Shown here piece by piece: positions 1 through 12,884 of a stretch of 64,000 bases of DNA. A program made the position numbers and the translations under genes. The stretch is taken from the NCBI GenBank assembly GCA_014871385.1, contig CM026421.1:12103128-12167127 (forward strand), given 5' to 3'. The number at the start of each line of letters is the position of its first letter. Position 1 is the stretch's first letter. The notes below the pieces were generated by a model, which saw nothing but the letters and a program-made list of their open reading frames with translations, did not search any database and was not told the DNA's origin. This DNA comes from Ceratodon purpureus. Taxonomy: Eukaryota; Streptophyta; Bryopsida; Pseudoditrichales; Ditrichaceae.

Positions 1-345
1 AAGAGCAACATCTCAAAGTTGGCAAAACCGCATCTCAAACTGACTTATGGAAGTATCACGTCATTGCGATGTGGACATCTGGGGCTGGGAAAAATCCCCA
101 TTGCCATTAATATGAATTTGGTGTCTGAAAGCTGAAATTGCATTGGTTGTGAGAATGTGAAGTTGCAGGAAAAGGGAGAGCTTGAAGGGACCCAGGAGCT
201 GGTAGCAGATCGCTGGCAGCACCGTCAAGCAGTAATTTATGCAAGTTTGCTGCACTTTGCTTCATCAGATGTCTGTCCAGGTTTGCACACTTGCAGATTG
301 ACTAGTTTCAGCAGGTTGGTTTGCTCAAGGTTTGTTGATTAAACA

Positions 346-3300
346 TTAGCATTTGACCTAGCCCAAGGATCTGAATGAGGTGTTATGGAAACCAGTTTTA
401 CGGTGGATTGTTGATGGTTGAGGCCCATATTTTAATCAAGTGTTATCTAGATCTGAATAATGTTTTCCTGCATTTTAATATCTAATTGTATATCTAAGTG
501 GCATTGTAATATCTAAGTAGAATTTAATATCTAATTGTATTAGCACATTTTAATGTGATTTTATTAGCATCAATGGTGTTTAATAGATGCTTGTGTTTAT
601 TTAATGTATGCTTGATTTTAAGTATATTATTATAAGTATGTATTATAGGTCTTTCATTAACAAATAATGTTTACAAATTGTTGACCTCATATTGACAGCT
701 GTCAATCTCAGCTAAGTTACTCTTTTTACATTATCCAATGTATGTATTAAATCTTTCAATGATAAAGATTTTTGAAGAATGTTTGGAGATAGATTACTTT
801 TTGTCCACCTCTATACCAGATCTATCATCTTTTTAATGACAAAAAATCTTATACAAAGTTTGAAGATAGATTATTTTTGATTGGATACTCGTGCCTGTCT
901 TGTCCGCTTTTGCACTAAATCTATCATCTTTCAACGTCAACATTTCTTAAACGATGTTTCAAGATAGAATAATGTCTGTCCATTCCTGCATGTCTTGTCC
1001 ACCTCCATACCAGATCTATCGTATTTCAATGACAAAAAATCTTATACAATGATCAAAGATAGATTACGTTTTGTCAACGACAAAAAATCTTATACAATGA
1101 TCAAAGATAGATTACGTTTTGTCAACGACAAAAAATCTTACACAACGTTTGAAGATAGATTACGTTCTGTCGGACACTTCTGCCTATCATGCCTGCCTCT
1201 GCCTATCATGTCCACCTCTGCACTAAGTCCATCATTTTTCAATGTCGGCATATCTTTAACGATGTTTGAAGATAGAAGATTATTATGCTTGTCTTGTCCA
1301 CCTCTATACCAAATCTATCATTTTCCAACGACAATGAGTCCTAAACTGTCAATGTTTGAAGATTGATAACTTTCAGTCACTTCAATTTGTCAACTTTTAT
1401 CTGTCTACTTCCGTTTGAGTACATGATCAACTTTTATATCCTCTTTTGTTTTTCTGTTTTATTCATCCAATTTTGTCTATGTACATTGTCAACTTTTATC
1501 ATTGTATGTGTGATAGATTTTAGATAACAATAAAATTTGAAGAATGTTTAATGATTGTATACTCATTTGTATCCTTGTCATCCCAAATGTATCCTTATTA
1601 TCTTTGAATTCTAATCTATCAATTTTTCTCATTGAATGGATTTTTATCATAGATATATCTTAATAACAAATATGGTTGAAGAATTTTAAATAAATGGTTT
1701 TACCCCTTTCTATATTTCACAAAAACGTCATTATTATATGATGATATTTTTGCTTTATATATTACATTATAAGTATAGAAAGAATTATACTTGTTCAATA
1801 TACAATAATGGATGGATTTAGAAGTTAGATAAAATACTGTAAATTTTGTTCCATTATTTTTCATACTAAAAAACCTATTCTTCAAATAGAAATTCAAAAT
1901 CAAAGAAGGTGACGATCTTTCAGGCATAGTCATTACGAGATATAATAAAAAGTTGTGGTCTTGACTACAGAGTATTGGTTTTGTGGTTGTTTCCCATATC
2001 AACCATGGAAGAACTGCTTGGCTTCACACCAAGGAAAGTCACAAGACCACTCTTTCCTCAACCAATAGCAAACTAGATAATTAGAAGATAATTGGATAAT
2101 TCAGTTTCTTTATTATGGATGAATTGACTTTGTTTAGGAACTCCAAAAGATTGATCTGTGGGCAATTTGGCTAGTCTGCCTTCCACTTATCACTGTATAG
2201 TTGATTCTTTTGCCATTGGTTAGTGTAGGTTGATAACAATGTCATGTGGTCCTCTCATTATTTTCTTTTTGCATTATTTCATTTGTTTTGAAAAAAATAA
2301 AAAATAAATTGATTCATATCTTTTATAACTAGTGTACTACAAAATTGTATGGTTGAGAATTTTTTACCTCTTTTCCATATACACCTATGATACATTTAAA
2401 GTTAGGCTATATTTTGAGTTTAATAAAAAAACTTTTGACCTTTAGGGATCAATGAATATAAAGTGGTTAAATTTCAACTTGGAATTTAGAAAATTTTATG
2501 TCCAATGTAACAAAGCGCAAGACAATTGCATTAAAAAGAAGTCATTGCTTCTCAAGGTGATGACTTTAATCCTTGTATGCAAAGCAATCAGAAAGTTGTT
2601 GCTCAAGGATCATTAACCTAGTTCTTCTTGAAAAATTTAAAATTTTACAAAACATCTTGAAGTATGAACAGAGAAACAAGTTCTGGCCCATAATGAATGA
2701 TTTTCAGATCATTTTTGGATTTTATACAAGGTCCCAAGTTTGAAACATGAAGTACCCTACAATATATTTTGGCAATTATAGCTCATTATTGTACAATTTA
2801 AATTTTGGTCATTTGAATGATCCTTTCCAATCAATGGCCACCTGACAACCTCAGAACCTGAAATTTCAAGTGGGTTTTCCATTGAAATTCAAAGTTTTGA
2901 ACTAATTCCTCAAATTGAGCATTCAATTGTAAATACAAGTTTATATTCTATCCCATGGATTTGTTTACTTTAAAAAACATTGTGAAAACAGGTCACTAGC
3001 ACTCACAGTAACGTCCTTCATCATCAATGTCAAAAAAGAAAGATTTTTTAGAAATCTATTAGAAATAATATCAAAGTTCTTCAAGACTCTTCTCAAACAA
3101 ATCACATTCATCCAAAAATCTCACAAGCTATTAAAACCAATTAAAGGCTGGTAATCAACACATTTATTCATAAGCCAAAACCAAATGACAAACAATATCC
3201 CTCGTTACTAGTGACAATACGAAACACTCGAATTAACATAATTGAAATCTGCCTTCAAGAAAATAGGTCCTAAGACTTAGAGATTATAGAAGCAAATACT

Positions 3301-3526
3301 TAACGCTCAGTTGACAGTAACTGCAGCTTTCTGAAATTTTGGACACTACTCAATAGCATATTAGCAGGTCCCAAAATCTGCAAACTACCGCAATCCACCT
3401 CATCAAATGACGTCAATTTGAAGGTGTATACGGATTCTAGAGCCATTTCCGAAGGATGCATAGACTCTGGAATGTTTATTGAATCTGCATTAAATGACTC
3501 AACTCAGACGATTCCTGTAACACTTC
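346..3526. other. AT-rich intergenic DNA with no gene recognised
   Basis: AT-rich sequence with frequent stops in all frames. The only longer open frames (995-1366 plus, 1700-2002 minus) look like chance or repeat translations. It contains the short tandem repeats listed at 1020-1170. Confidence 0.6.
1020..1170. repeat. short tandem repeat, about 48 bp period
   Basis: A motif around 'acaaaaaatcttataca' followed by 'gatagattacgttttgt' is repeated back to back three times with few changes. Looser versions spread over 740-1370 and reappear near 7080-7560 in unit 2. It looks like a local minisatellite in non-coding DNA. Confidence 0.65.
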
Positions 3527-6055
3527 TTATCCTTTTTTTGCATCGACTGCAGAGCCTTCTGCAAGGAGTATGACTGTGCTCAGCATCGCAATAGTAGTCG
3601 TTTCAACCCTCAATCGTTGCTGGCCTAACCCCACAGGTACTGCCCCTGCTCTGATCAGCAGCGAAATCTCCACTGGAGTAAAATCTGCTCAACAAACCCC
3701 CCGGTTAGCATTACCAACAAAAGCTCCCAAACAGGAAATTCTCCGAATGTTATACGAAAAAGACTGGGCCTTGTCAAACATTTCATACACATGTTCCAAA
3801 ATGATGCGTAATGTCATGTAATATCAGAACTAGTTCATTTCTCTTCCTGCCCCTGCTCAGCTCTTTTCAATCACACTCCTTGCAAACGGATTCAAAGGTG
3901 GAAGATTCACACCTCCTTCAGGGCCAATCAACAGTAGACCTCCTTGGGACAATGTTTCTGATCTCTGTATCAACGTCTGTCCCAAAGGAGGCGCGCCTGC
4001 AGAAGCAAAGAACGCTACCTTCGCCTTTCTCACCTGCATCTCACCATTTGAATTGGATAATCAGTTTAACTACATTGTTAATATCACAGGAGTGCAATTG
4101 TTGAAATCATTTTAGATGCGTAAGTATACCCACGCATGCAAGATAATCTATGCCAGCCCAGAACTTACTTCTGTCCACAATGATTTAATTCGTGTGGGTT
4201 CACGCACATCCAACTCGTCCGATCTTTGGCCTGCAAGATAAAAATATAAGAATTCACGTGTTCTTGAGTGATGCAAGTTTGTCTGCGTCGACTTGAAGCA
4301 TATGAAACTTACAATACCTCTCAGAATCGGATGGAAATTAGAGACGTAGAAGGAGAACTACATGTTGCAATACAACACTGTGAATGCTATATCACTTGTA
4401 AAGGAAACCCAGATACCTAAGCGTACATAAAGCTCACATACCGTAGTATTAATAAAGCTCCATAATCAACCAAATGTTAAGGAATTAAGAGAGTTCAAAG
4501 AGATCGTACATTGCTTACTGGCAACCCTGCCTATACGGCGCCACCGCTCCATATTGCACTCCTCAGCATCAGTAGCTGATCTTTGAGTGAGAAGTGGAGT
4601 CAGAGTTTGAGCTCCCAATTCCTTCGACCAGCCATTGAACACAACGGAAGGTTTTGTGAGCAGCAAGGAAAATCTCAGATGAGAAAACTTAAACAACAAT
4701 CAAGATAGTGGTCAAAAGAAACTTCAAGCATGCACACTTGGGAATTTAGTGGGAACATTCACTATACACGACTTGGACTCTCAAGAGGAAGTGCAAAATG
4801 CAGAAGCAAATTACCGTGCATTTTTCCACGAGCCAATCTGCACGGTGCCCACTCAGATGACCTGTCAACATATCAACATATCAACATATCAACATATCAA
4901 GCGACTAAATTGAAGATGAAAAAGTTCTAGTAGGGTTGAGGACATCATCTTCTGGGAAACAAAAGATAGTACTACATCGTTGCCACAAGACTGAAATTGA
5001 AGACATACCAAAAGCGGCTGCTACATGCCACTTTGGACCTGTTTGTGGGAGCTGTGTTTGTTTCACAGTCGAATTTGCTTTAATTTCGGCGCAGTTCTCT
5101 GTCATCCGCAATAAAGTTTCCTCCAACATTCCTCGTTCATCAAGCAGATCAAACCTGTAATTTCACCTTCAAGCGATATGAAAGTGGTACCATCTCCGTA
5201 AGAAAGGAACAATTATAAGACTCTCTATATATGAAGGTCTGGTAACGATTTATTCAAAGGAATTCTCAGGAACTCCTGATGATCAGAAGCTCCTGAGAGC
5301 TAATAACTCACAAGTTATTAAAACAACGCCGTAATTGACTGAATAGGCAGCCGTATAAAATACCTGTCATTGAGAACCAATCGAAGAAGCCGTGTCATGT
5401 GCCAAAACTGACGTTTGAGAGTGAGGGGCTCGGCCTGAGAAAAGTTCATTCAAGTCTCAGAACGAGGGACACTTCAGTTCTACCTACTAGCAAATTATTT
5501 CGGCATCTAATATGACATCACACTCTAGCCTCCATTGTCTCCAGCCTTCTGCGGGTTCTCCCATTCAATGATTTCTAAGTGGATTGTGCTTCAGAAAAAT
5601 CAGAGAATTCTAGATAGGATCTTACCAGAGGATCGGCTTGTGCATGATCTTGCTTCACTTCACTGTCAATCGGCTGCACCTTGTTGCAAGCTTGAGTGTC
5701 ATACTCATCCTCCTCAGAGTCGGATACGTCAGAACATGATGGAAGATCTGGGACTTCAAAGCTGATGAGCTCCTCAGCATCCTCCCTGCTAGAGGCGCTC
5801 CCCATGTAAAACGCCATCACACACACCTGCAAGAAGACACCCACACTGAAACCCATCTTGCAAACTTCAGCTTCATATACTCACAACCAGGTCGATGCAG
5901 TCACACGCTAGCAAATTACCAGTAAATTCAGAGTTTCATGCTTATCATACCAGTGTCTTTCTGGAATCCATGCCACCTCAGGGGGCAAGTCTGCTTTTGA
6001 TCGATTCAGATTGTCAAAGGGCAGCATCTCAAAGTTGGCAAAACCGCATCTCAAA
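3527..6055 (-). CDS. chimeric RsmE-like rRNA methyltransferase, copy 1 (5' partial)
   Basis: Exons, read right to left: 5920-6055, 5626-5826, 5364-5434, 5009-5154, 4815-4861, 4510-4621, 4169-4230, 3913-4033, 3527-3684. The last seven match copy 2 (9870-12884), keep its phases and are open to the TAA stop. They carry WLVEKCT, ELGAQTLTPLLTQRS, RWRRI...SKQ, GPEG|DFT (split by an intron) and VGLGQQRLRVET, all typical of the SPOUT-fold RsmE family that methylates N3 of a uridine in small-subunit rRNA. The two 5' exons are unrelated to copy 2: one codes for LPPEVAWIPERHWYDKHE, the other for an acidic stretch with SDSEEDEYD. They join the RsmE part in phase 0. No transit peptide is visible. A start at the Met at 5817 would give 302 residues, but the frame may continue upstream. 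It could be a chimeric paralogue in another compartment or an early pseudogene. Confidence 0.6.
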
Positions 6056-6360
6056 CTGACTTATGGAAGTATCACGTCATTGCGATGTGGACATCTGGGG
6101 CTGGGAAAAATCCCCATTGCCATTAACATGAATTTGGTGTCTGCAAGCTGAAATTGCATTGGTTGTAAGAATGTGAAGTTGCAGGAAAAGGGAGAGCTTG
6201 AAGGGACCCAGGAGCTGGTAGCAAATCGCTGGCAACACCGTCAAGCAGTAATTTATGCAAGTTTGCTGCACTTTGCTTCATGTGATGTCTGTCCAGGTTT
6301 GCACGCTTGCAGATTGACTAGTTTCAGCAGGTTGGTTTGCTCAAGGCTTGTTGATTAAAC

Positions 6361-9300
6361 ATTAGCATTTGACCCAGCCCAAGGATCTGGGTGAGGTGTT
6401 TTTCAAACCGGGTGAGGTGTTTTTGAAACCAGTTTTACGGTGAACTGCTAATGGTGGAGGAATATTTTAATCAAGCGTTATCTACATCGGAATAACGTTT
6501 TCCAGCATTTTCGAAGTGGAATTTAATATCTGATTGTATTAGCACCATCAGCAGTAAATTATGCAAGTTTGCTTCACTTTGCTTCGTTTGGAGTCTGTCT
6601 GTGTTTGCACGATTGCAGATTGACTAGTCTCAATTGGTGTTCAGTGGGTTGGTTGAAGGTTTGCTCAAGGTTCATGTACATGATGTAAAGAGCGAGTAAA
6701 GCAGACTCAGTCCAAGTATCTGAGTTGGGCATTTTTCTCACCATTTTTACTATGAATTGTTAATGATGGAGTGATGTTATGGTCTGATTTTTTTTAATTG
6801 AAGCGTTATGTACAGTTAAATTAAAAGTTTACTGTATTTTTAAAGTGTAAATTACTTCTTAAATCTATTAACACGTATTGAAGAGATTTTATTAGCATCA
6901 ATGGTGTTTGAATGATGCTTGTATTTATCTGATGTGTACTCAATTTTGATTACACTATTGTAAGTGCGTATTTTAGATATGTTATCGGTGAGAATGTTTT
7001 AAAGGTTGTTTGCCTTTTATTGACCATTCTCGATTTTAATTAATTTTATACACATTATCCAATGCATATACTAGGTTTTTCAGTGATAAATTTTTTTGAA
7101 GAATGTTTGAAGGTGGATTAATACTTTCTATCCACGATTGTCTTTATTAGAATTATCATTTTTCAGCAACGTAAATTCTTTAAGAAATTTTCAAGATTGG
7201 GTACTTGTTGTCTAATTTTGCTTATTTCATTCACTTCTATACAAGATTTATTATTGATATTAAATCTTAAGAATGTTTGATGATAAATCACTTTTTGTCA
7301 ACTTCTAGACTTGATCTATCATCTTATAATGACAATAAATCTTAAACAATTTTTCAACATAAAATATTTTTTGTCCAATTTTGTTTGTCTTATCCATATA
7401 TAGCCTATGAAGCTTTCTACCAGATCTATCATCTTCTAACGACAACAAATCTTTAACATTGTTTCAAGTAAGCTTTTTCCTGTCCATTTCTACACAAGAT
7501 CTGTCATTTTCAATAAGACCAAATCTTAAACAATGTTCAAAGAGTGATTACTTCCTTCTCCACTTCTGACTGCCCAATTCTATTAGTGCATTTTTGTTTG
7601 CCCAATTCTATATATATGCCCAATTCTATTTGTCGGCCCGATTCTATATGTCCGTCCAATTCTATTTGTTTGCCCAATTCTATCTATGCACTTTTGTTTG
7701 CCAAGTTCAATCTGCCCACTTCTCTTTATCCGATTCTATTTGTCCACTTCTGTTTATTCAATTCTATCTGTCCACATCTATCTACCCAATTCTATCTGTC
7801 GGCCCAATTCTACATGTCAGCCCAATTCTACCCGTCGGCCCAATTCTATCTGACGACCCAATTCTATCTATCGGCCCAATCCTAGTTGTCAGCCCAATGC
7901 TATCTGTCGGCCCAATTCTATTTGTCTGTCCAATTCTACTTGTCGGCCCAATTCTATTTGTCGACCCAATTTTATCTGACGACCCAATTCTATCTGTCGG
8001 CCCAATCCTAGTTGTCGGCCCAATGCTATCTGTCGGCCCAATTCTATATGTCGGCCCAATTCTACATGTCGGCCCAATTTTATTTGTTTGCCCAATTATA
8101 TCTATGCACTTTTGTCTACCCAGTTCAATCTATCCACTTCTATTTACCCAATTCTATGTGCCCACTTTGGTTGACCCAATTCTATCTGTGAGTCAATTCT
8201 ATATGTCAACCCAATTCCATCAATCCACTTTTATTTGTCCACTTTTGTTTACATACATTATTAATTTTTATATCAAATCTATCAATTTTTGTCTATGTAT
8301 ATTGCCAACCTTTATGACTATTTGTTCACTTTTCCTTGTCCACTTTTGTTTGCGTACATCGTTAATTTTTATATCAAGTCTATCATTTTTTTGGTCTATA
8401 TATATTGTCAACCTTGATGACTGAGTCTTTGTGATAGATTTTAGACAACAATAATGTTTAAACAATATTTAATAATTGTACAGCCATATGTATCCTTGTC
8501 ATCTTTATTTTTTGACTTATCAACTTCACACATTATGTTTTTTTTCATAGTAAATCTTACTTCATAACAAGAATGTTCGAAGAATTTTTATAAATGGTTT
8601 ATCCCTTTCCAAAGTTTCACAAAATATTCTTACTATGTAATGATTGTTTTGCTAAATATACAATATCATCACGACATCATATTCATCATTGTTAGTGCAC
8701 AAAAGTCTATCAATAATAATGACCTAAAAAATATCAATTCATTCACAAATATAGAAAGAATTTCAATTGGATAATATAGAGGCTTGCTTAGAAGTTAGAC
8801 AAGATTGTTTAAATTTTGCTCCAGTATTCTTTCAAGTATCAAAAAAAACATTTTTGAATAAAAATTGGAAATAAAAGAGTTTGATAATTTTTCAAATATG
8901 ATCATTATTTTAGAAAAGAGAGCTTAATGGCCTCTAACCCCAAGGAAAACTACTTCTATCATCATAATTAATAATATAAATATTTTGTTTGGATTTGTGA
9001 ATTCATGTTATTTTTATTCATCTTTGGAATAACTCTAAGATTATTTGCAAGAATGAACATGCTTAAAGTAAATTGATTTGTTATAAAGTTTGATGATATA
9101 TATACCCAAATATTTAAATCAGTCTACAAAAAAATATTTCAATAAGTATAAACTAACTGTGTCCATTAATTTTACTGAAAAACTATATTAAATGTCTTGA
9201 GCTCCCAAGGGCAAAGTTGAATACTTCATGTGATTAAAACTCTAGGGAGCCCTTTCTCCATCATTTGAAGAAGGTTGCATTGGAAGTATGCACTGACAAC

Positions 9301-9869
9301 ACTCTGTGCATTGGTTGGAACGCTCTTATTCACTCTAAATCACTGAACCTATTAGCATCATGGATTTAGACTTGAAATTCAATTCCAGTCATTCGACAAA
9401 CCATTAGACAAATTTTCAATTTATTATTCTTGTTAGATGAAAATATTTTAGTTCTTCACCTAAAACTAGAATTCAACCACTAAATCTCACAAATTATTAT
9501 GAAAAAGTTATGACTTGTAATCAACAAATTTAAACATTTAAAACAAAAACATGTGACAAATAATATCACTCATTTATAGAGACAATATGAAACATTCAAT
9601 GAACACAATGAAAGTTCGACTTCACGTCCAGAGATTCCGAAGTTAAGGAAGCAGTCCTTTATGCTTTGTATCTGCAGCTTATTGATTTGGACACTTTTCA
9701 ATAGCAGCTCTCACAATCTCCAACCTACTGCATCTCTCCTGATCAAATAAGGTCAATTTGAGGAACCGAAGGTGTATACACATTCCAGTACCATTTCCAC
9801 AGGATGCACAGACCATGGAAGTGTTTATTGATGCATTAAATGACTCAACTAAGAGGATTCCTACTCTTT
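6361..9869. other. AT-rich intergenic DNA with no gene recognised
   Basis: Unit 2 counterpart of 346-3526. It is AT-rich and holds the minisatellite at 7590-8250. No reading frame here has protein-like composition apart from repeat translations. Confidence 0.55.
7590..8250. repeat. 18-bp minisatellite
   Basis: The unit 'cggcccaattctatctgt' and close variants (gtttgcccaattctat, gacgacccaattctat) repeat for about 600 bp, most regular between 7790 and 8090. Because 18 is a multiple of three, it opens a long plus frame (7594-8424) coding for repeated PILSVG/PILVVG. That frame has no domain or codon signal beyond the repeat, so I treat it as a repeat and not a gene. Confidence 0.85.
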
Positions 9870-12800
9870 CTATCCTTCTTTTGCATTGACTGGACAACCT
9901 TCTGAAAGTAGCATGACTGTGCTAAGAATCGCAATAGCAGCGGTCTCAACCCTCAATCGTCGTTGGCCTAACCCCACAGGTACTGCCCCTGCTTCAATCA
10001 GCAACTCTATCTCCTCTTGTGTAAAATCTGCTCAACAAACTCCCATGTTAACATTACCAACAAAAGCTCCTAAACCAGGAAATCCTCCAAAAATTATACG
10101 AAAAAGACTGAGCCTTGTCTAACATTTCATACACATGTTCCAAAATGATGCGAAATGTCATGTTATATCAGAACTTGTTCATTCTCTTCCTGTCCCTGCT
10201 CAACTATTTTCAATCACACTCCTTCCAAACCGATTCAAAGGTGGAAGATTCACACCTCCTTCAGGGCCAATCAACAGTAGACCTTCTTGTGGCATTTCTG
10301 AACTGTTTAACAACGTCTGTACTAAAGGAGGTGCGCCTGCAGCAGCAAGGAACGCTACCTTCGCCTTTCTCACCTGCATCTCACCATTTGAATTGGATAA
10401 TCAGTTCAACTGCACTGTTATCGGAAGAGTGCTATTGTTGAAATCGTTGATTAGAGAGCGGCAATAAGGGAGCAAGGTAGTTCTAAAATCTCGTTAACCT
10501 AATGCATTAGGCCAGAAATGCTTTCTCTAGAATTGTTGTGGTCAATGAATAGCCCTCATGCAAGCCTGACCTTTAAGGCTCCCCCTTCCCGACAAGAGAA
10601 ACCACACGTAAGAATACCCACACATGCAGGATTATGAATCCCAACCCAAAACTTACTTCCGTCAGCAATGATTCAAGCCGTGTGGGTTCACGCACATCCA
10701 AAGTGTGCAATCTTTGGCCTGCAAGATAAAAAAATATGAGCATTCACGCGTTCTTGAATGATAGAAGTTTGTCTGCGTCGACTTGAAAGGGCTTAGAAGA
10801 GTATATGAAACCCAAATTACCTCTCAGACTCGGATGGAGAATCAAGCAACTTATAGGCATAAAAGGACAACTACATTGTACAGTACAGTACAACACTGCT
10901 AATGCTCTATCACTTGTAACGAAAACTCGGATACATAAGCGTACACAAAGCGCACATGCCGTAGTGTTAGTAGGCTCAAACAAACACGGGACTCGGAGAA
11001 AGTTAAAAGAGATCGTACATTGCTTCGTGGCCGCCATGCTAATACGGTGCCACCGATCATTGCGTTGCTCAGCAACAGTACCTGACCTTTGAGTGAGAAG
11101 TGGAGTCAGAGTTTGAGCTCCCAATTCCTTCGACCAGCCATTGAACACACCGGAAGGTTTTGTGAGCAACACGGAAAATCTCAGATGAGACAACTAAAAC
11201 AACAATCAAGACAGTGGTCAAAAGAAGCTTCAAGCACGCACACTTAGAAATTTAGTGGGAACATTCACCAAACACGACTTGGACTCTCAAGAGGAAGTGT
11301 AAACTGCAGTAGCAATTACCGTGCATTTTTCCACGAGCCAATCTGCACGACCCCCCTTCAAGTTACCTGTCCATGCAACATATCAAGCCACCAGAATGAA
11401 CATGGAAAACTAGTAGGGTACTAGTGCACATTATCTTATGCAAAATAACAGACCTTACTAGAAGATTGCCGAAAACGCCAGATACTTTGAGGGCTTCTGA
11501 GCAAAGATTCACATCTCATTGATGTATTCAACTAGTTACAGAAATCATAGCAATGTGGGCTGAAATCCAACACACACCAAAGGCGGCAGCCACATGCCAG
11601 TTTGGGCCTGTTTGTGGGAGTGTTTGTCTCCCAGTCAATGCTGAAACTTCGGCGCAGTTCTTTGTCACCCGCAACAAAGTGCCCTCCACAATTCCTCCGC
11701 TTCCATCAAATAGTTCAATCCTATAATTGCACATTCAAGCTATATGAAAGTGGTATCCAACTCCGTAAGAAAGGAACAATAAGATTCTCTATGAAGGTTT
11801 AGTAAAGATTTCTTCAGAGAAATCCATAATCCAAGGTAAAGTCGGAAGGATTTCCTGAAGAACAGAAGCTCCTGAGAGCTAATAACTCACAAGTTATTGA
11901 AACAACGTCTTAGTTGAGTGAATAGGCTGCCCTATGAAATACCTGTCGTTGACATTCAGTCTAAGAACTCGTGTCATGTGCCAAAACTCGTCCCCATCAA
12001 CCTGAACGATCGTTCCCTACACACAAAAACGGTGCCAGCCTCTTAACGAATCCCTTGTAAGAGAAACCTTCTGCATTAGATTTACAACAAATGAACGGTT
12101 CTCCAGCATAAGCCCTAGTTGCTGGGAAAAAAACGGGTTTAATCATTCATGCAATCCAGCAGAAAATACCTTCAAAGCTGGAAGTGAAGTAACGTGGAAG
12201 CGCGGAAGGCCCCCTCGAGATTGGTCTGAAACCACTTCCTGCTCCTCGGCTTCCTTATGCAAGTCCTGAGAAATGGAAAACACAAATCCTTGAAAAAACA
12301 GCCTAGCTCTCGAAATTTTTCACAAACTGTTAAACAATGTCGTTGGACATAATATCGTCCCCTAGAAGTGCCATCTACCCATGTCCTGTTTCTTTACGAC
12401 TCACAGAAAATTCATGCACATTCAAATTCTAGGCATTGTTCAAACGGAACAAACAGAAACGATTTGCATCACTACAAATAAAGAGCAATGCAGAGATTCA
12501 GGCTTCAAGAGTCAAGCAAACTATCACCGTTACAGTTTCTAGGTTAAATTCACAACACAGGGATGGCAGAAAATACAAGCTAACAAAGAAATTGATGGCA
12601 CCGAGCTTGAGAAGTACTATCTTAAAAAATCCACATACCTTAGCAAATGCTGTGATGCGACTCGCATTGCCGCATTGAGCAGCTCTTCTTGCATTCCGAA
12701 AATCGTAGAACCCAGGTCTAGCAAATGAGCTCAGTGATAGCCCACGACTATTGAGCTGGCACACACCCTCCAAATCCCGCAGAGAGAGCGACGAATTGGA

Positions 12801-12884
12801 GTACGCACCACGAAGGATTGACGGAGGCGGCCACTTCACGTAGAACTTAAGCAGACTGGCCGTCGTAAAAGTAGACGCTACCAT
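9870..12884 (-). CDS. RsmE-like 16S rRNA m3U methyltransferase, organellar (copy 2)
   Basis: Nine exons: 12639-12884, 12170-12265, 11943-12016, 11578-11720, 11320-11366, 11019-11127, 10657-10718, 10256-10373, 9870-10027. They sum to 1053 nt, giving 350 residues. Residues 1 to about 80 are rich in S, R and A and poor in acids, like an organellar transit peptide. Then come the N-terminal RNA-binding part (FWHMTRVLRL, ELFDGSGG) and the SPOUT catalytic part with GGRADWLVEKCT, ELGAQTLTPLLTQRS, AATKQCQRLH, GLLLIGPEGDFTQEE and VGLGQRRLRVETAAIAIL. These are hallmarks of RsmE, which methylates N3 of U1498 (E. coli numbering) in small-subunit rRNA using S-adenosylmethionine. A role in chloroplast or mitochondrial ribosomes is inferred from the N-terminus. 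The start is the first ATG of the only exon with transit-like composition. Confidence 0.85.

Larger units (their letters stand above)
1..6016. repeat. tandem duplication, unit 1 (about 6 kb)
   Basis: Bases 1-345 match 6017-6360 nearly base for base. Weaker similarity continues through the AT-rich middle (540-780 against 6890-7100) and returns strongly in the RsmE exons (3527-5434 against 9870-12016). The simplest reading is a head-to-tail duplication of about 6 kb. The left edge of the window, read on the minus strand, is again the exon seen at 5920-6055, so at least one more copy of that exon probably lies to the left. Confidence 0.75.
6017..12030. repeat. tandem duplication, unit 2 (about 6 kb)
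   Basis: Second unit of the duplication described for 1-6016. The two units stop matching around 11985-11995, inside an RsmE exon (copy 2 exon 3 against copy 1 exon 5364-5434). The duplication breakpoint therefore fell inside the gene, and only unit 2 kept the original 5' exons. Confidence 0.7.

Noticed and set aside
7594-8424. 276-residue plus-strand ORF of PILSVGPIL repeats
   Set aside because: Pure translation of an 18-bp minisatellite with no domain, no conserved start and no splice context.
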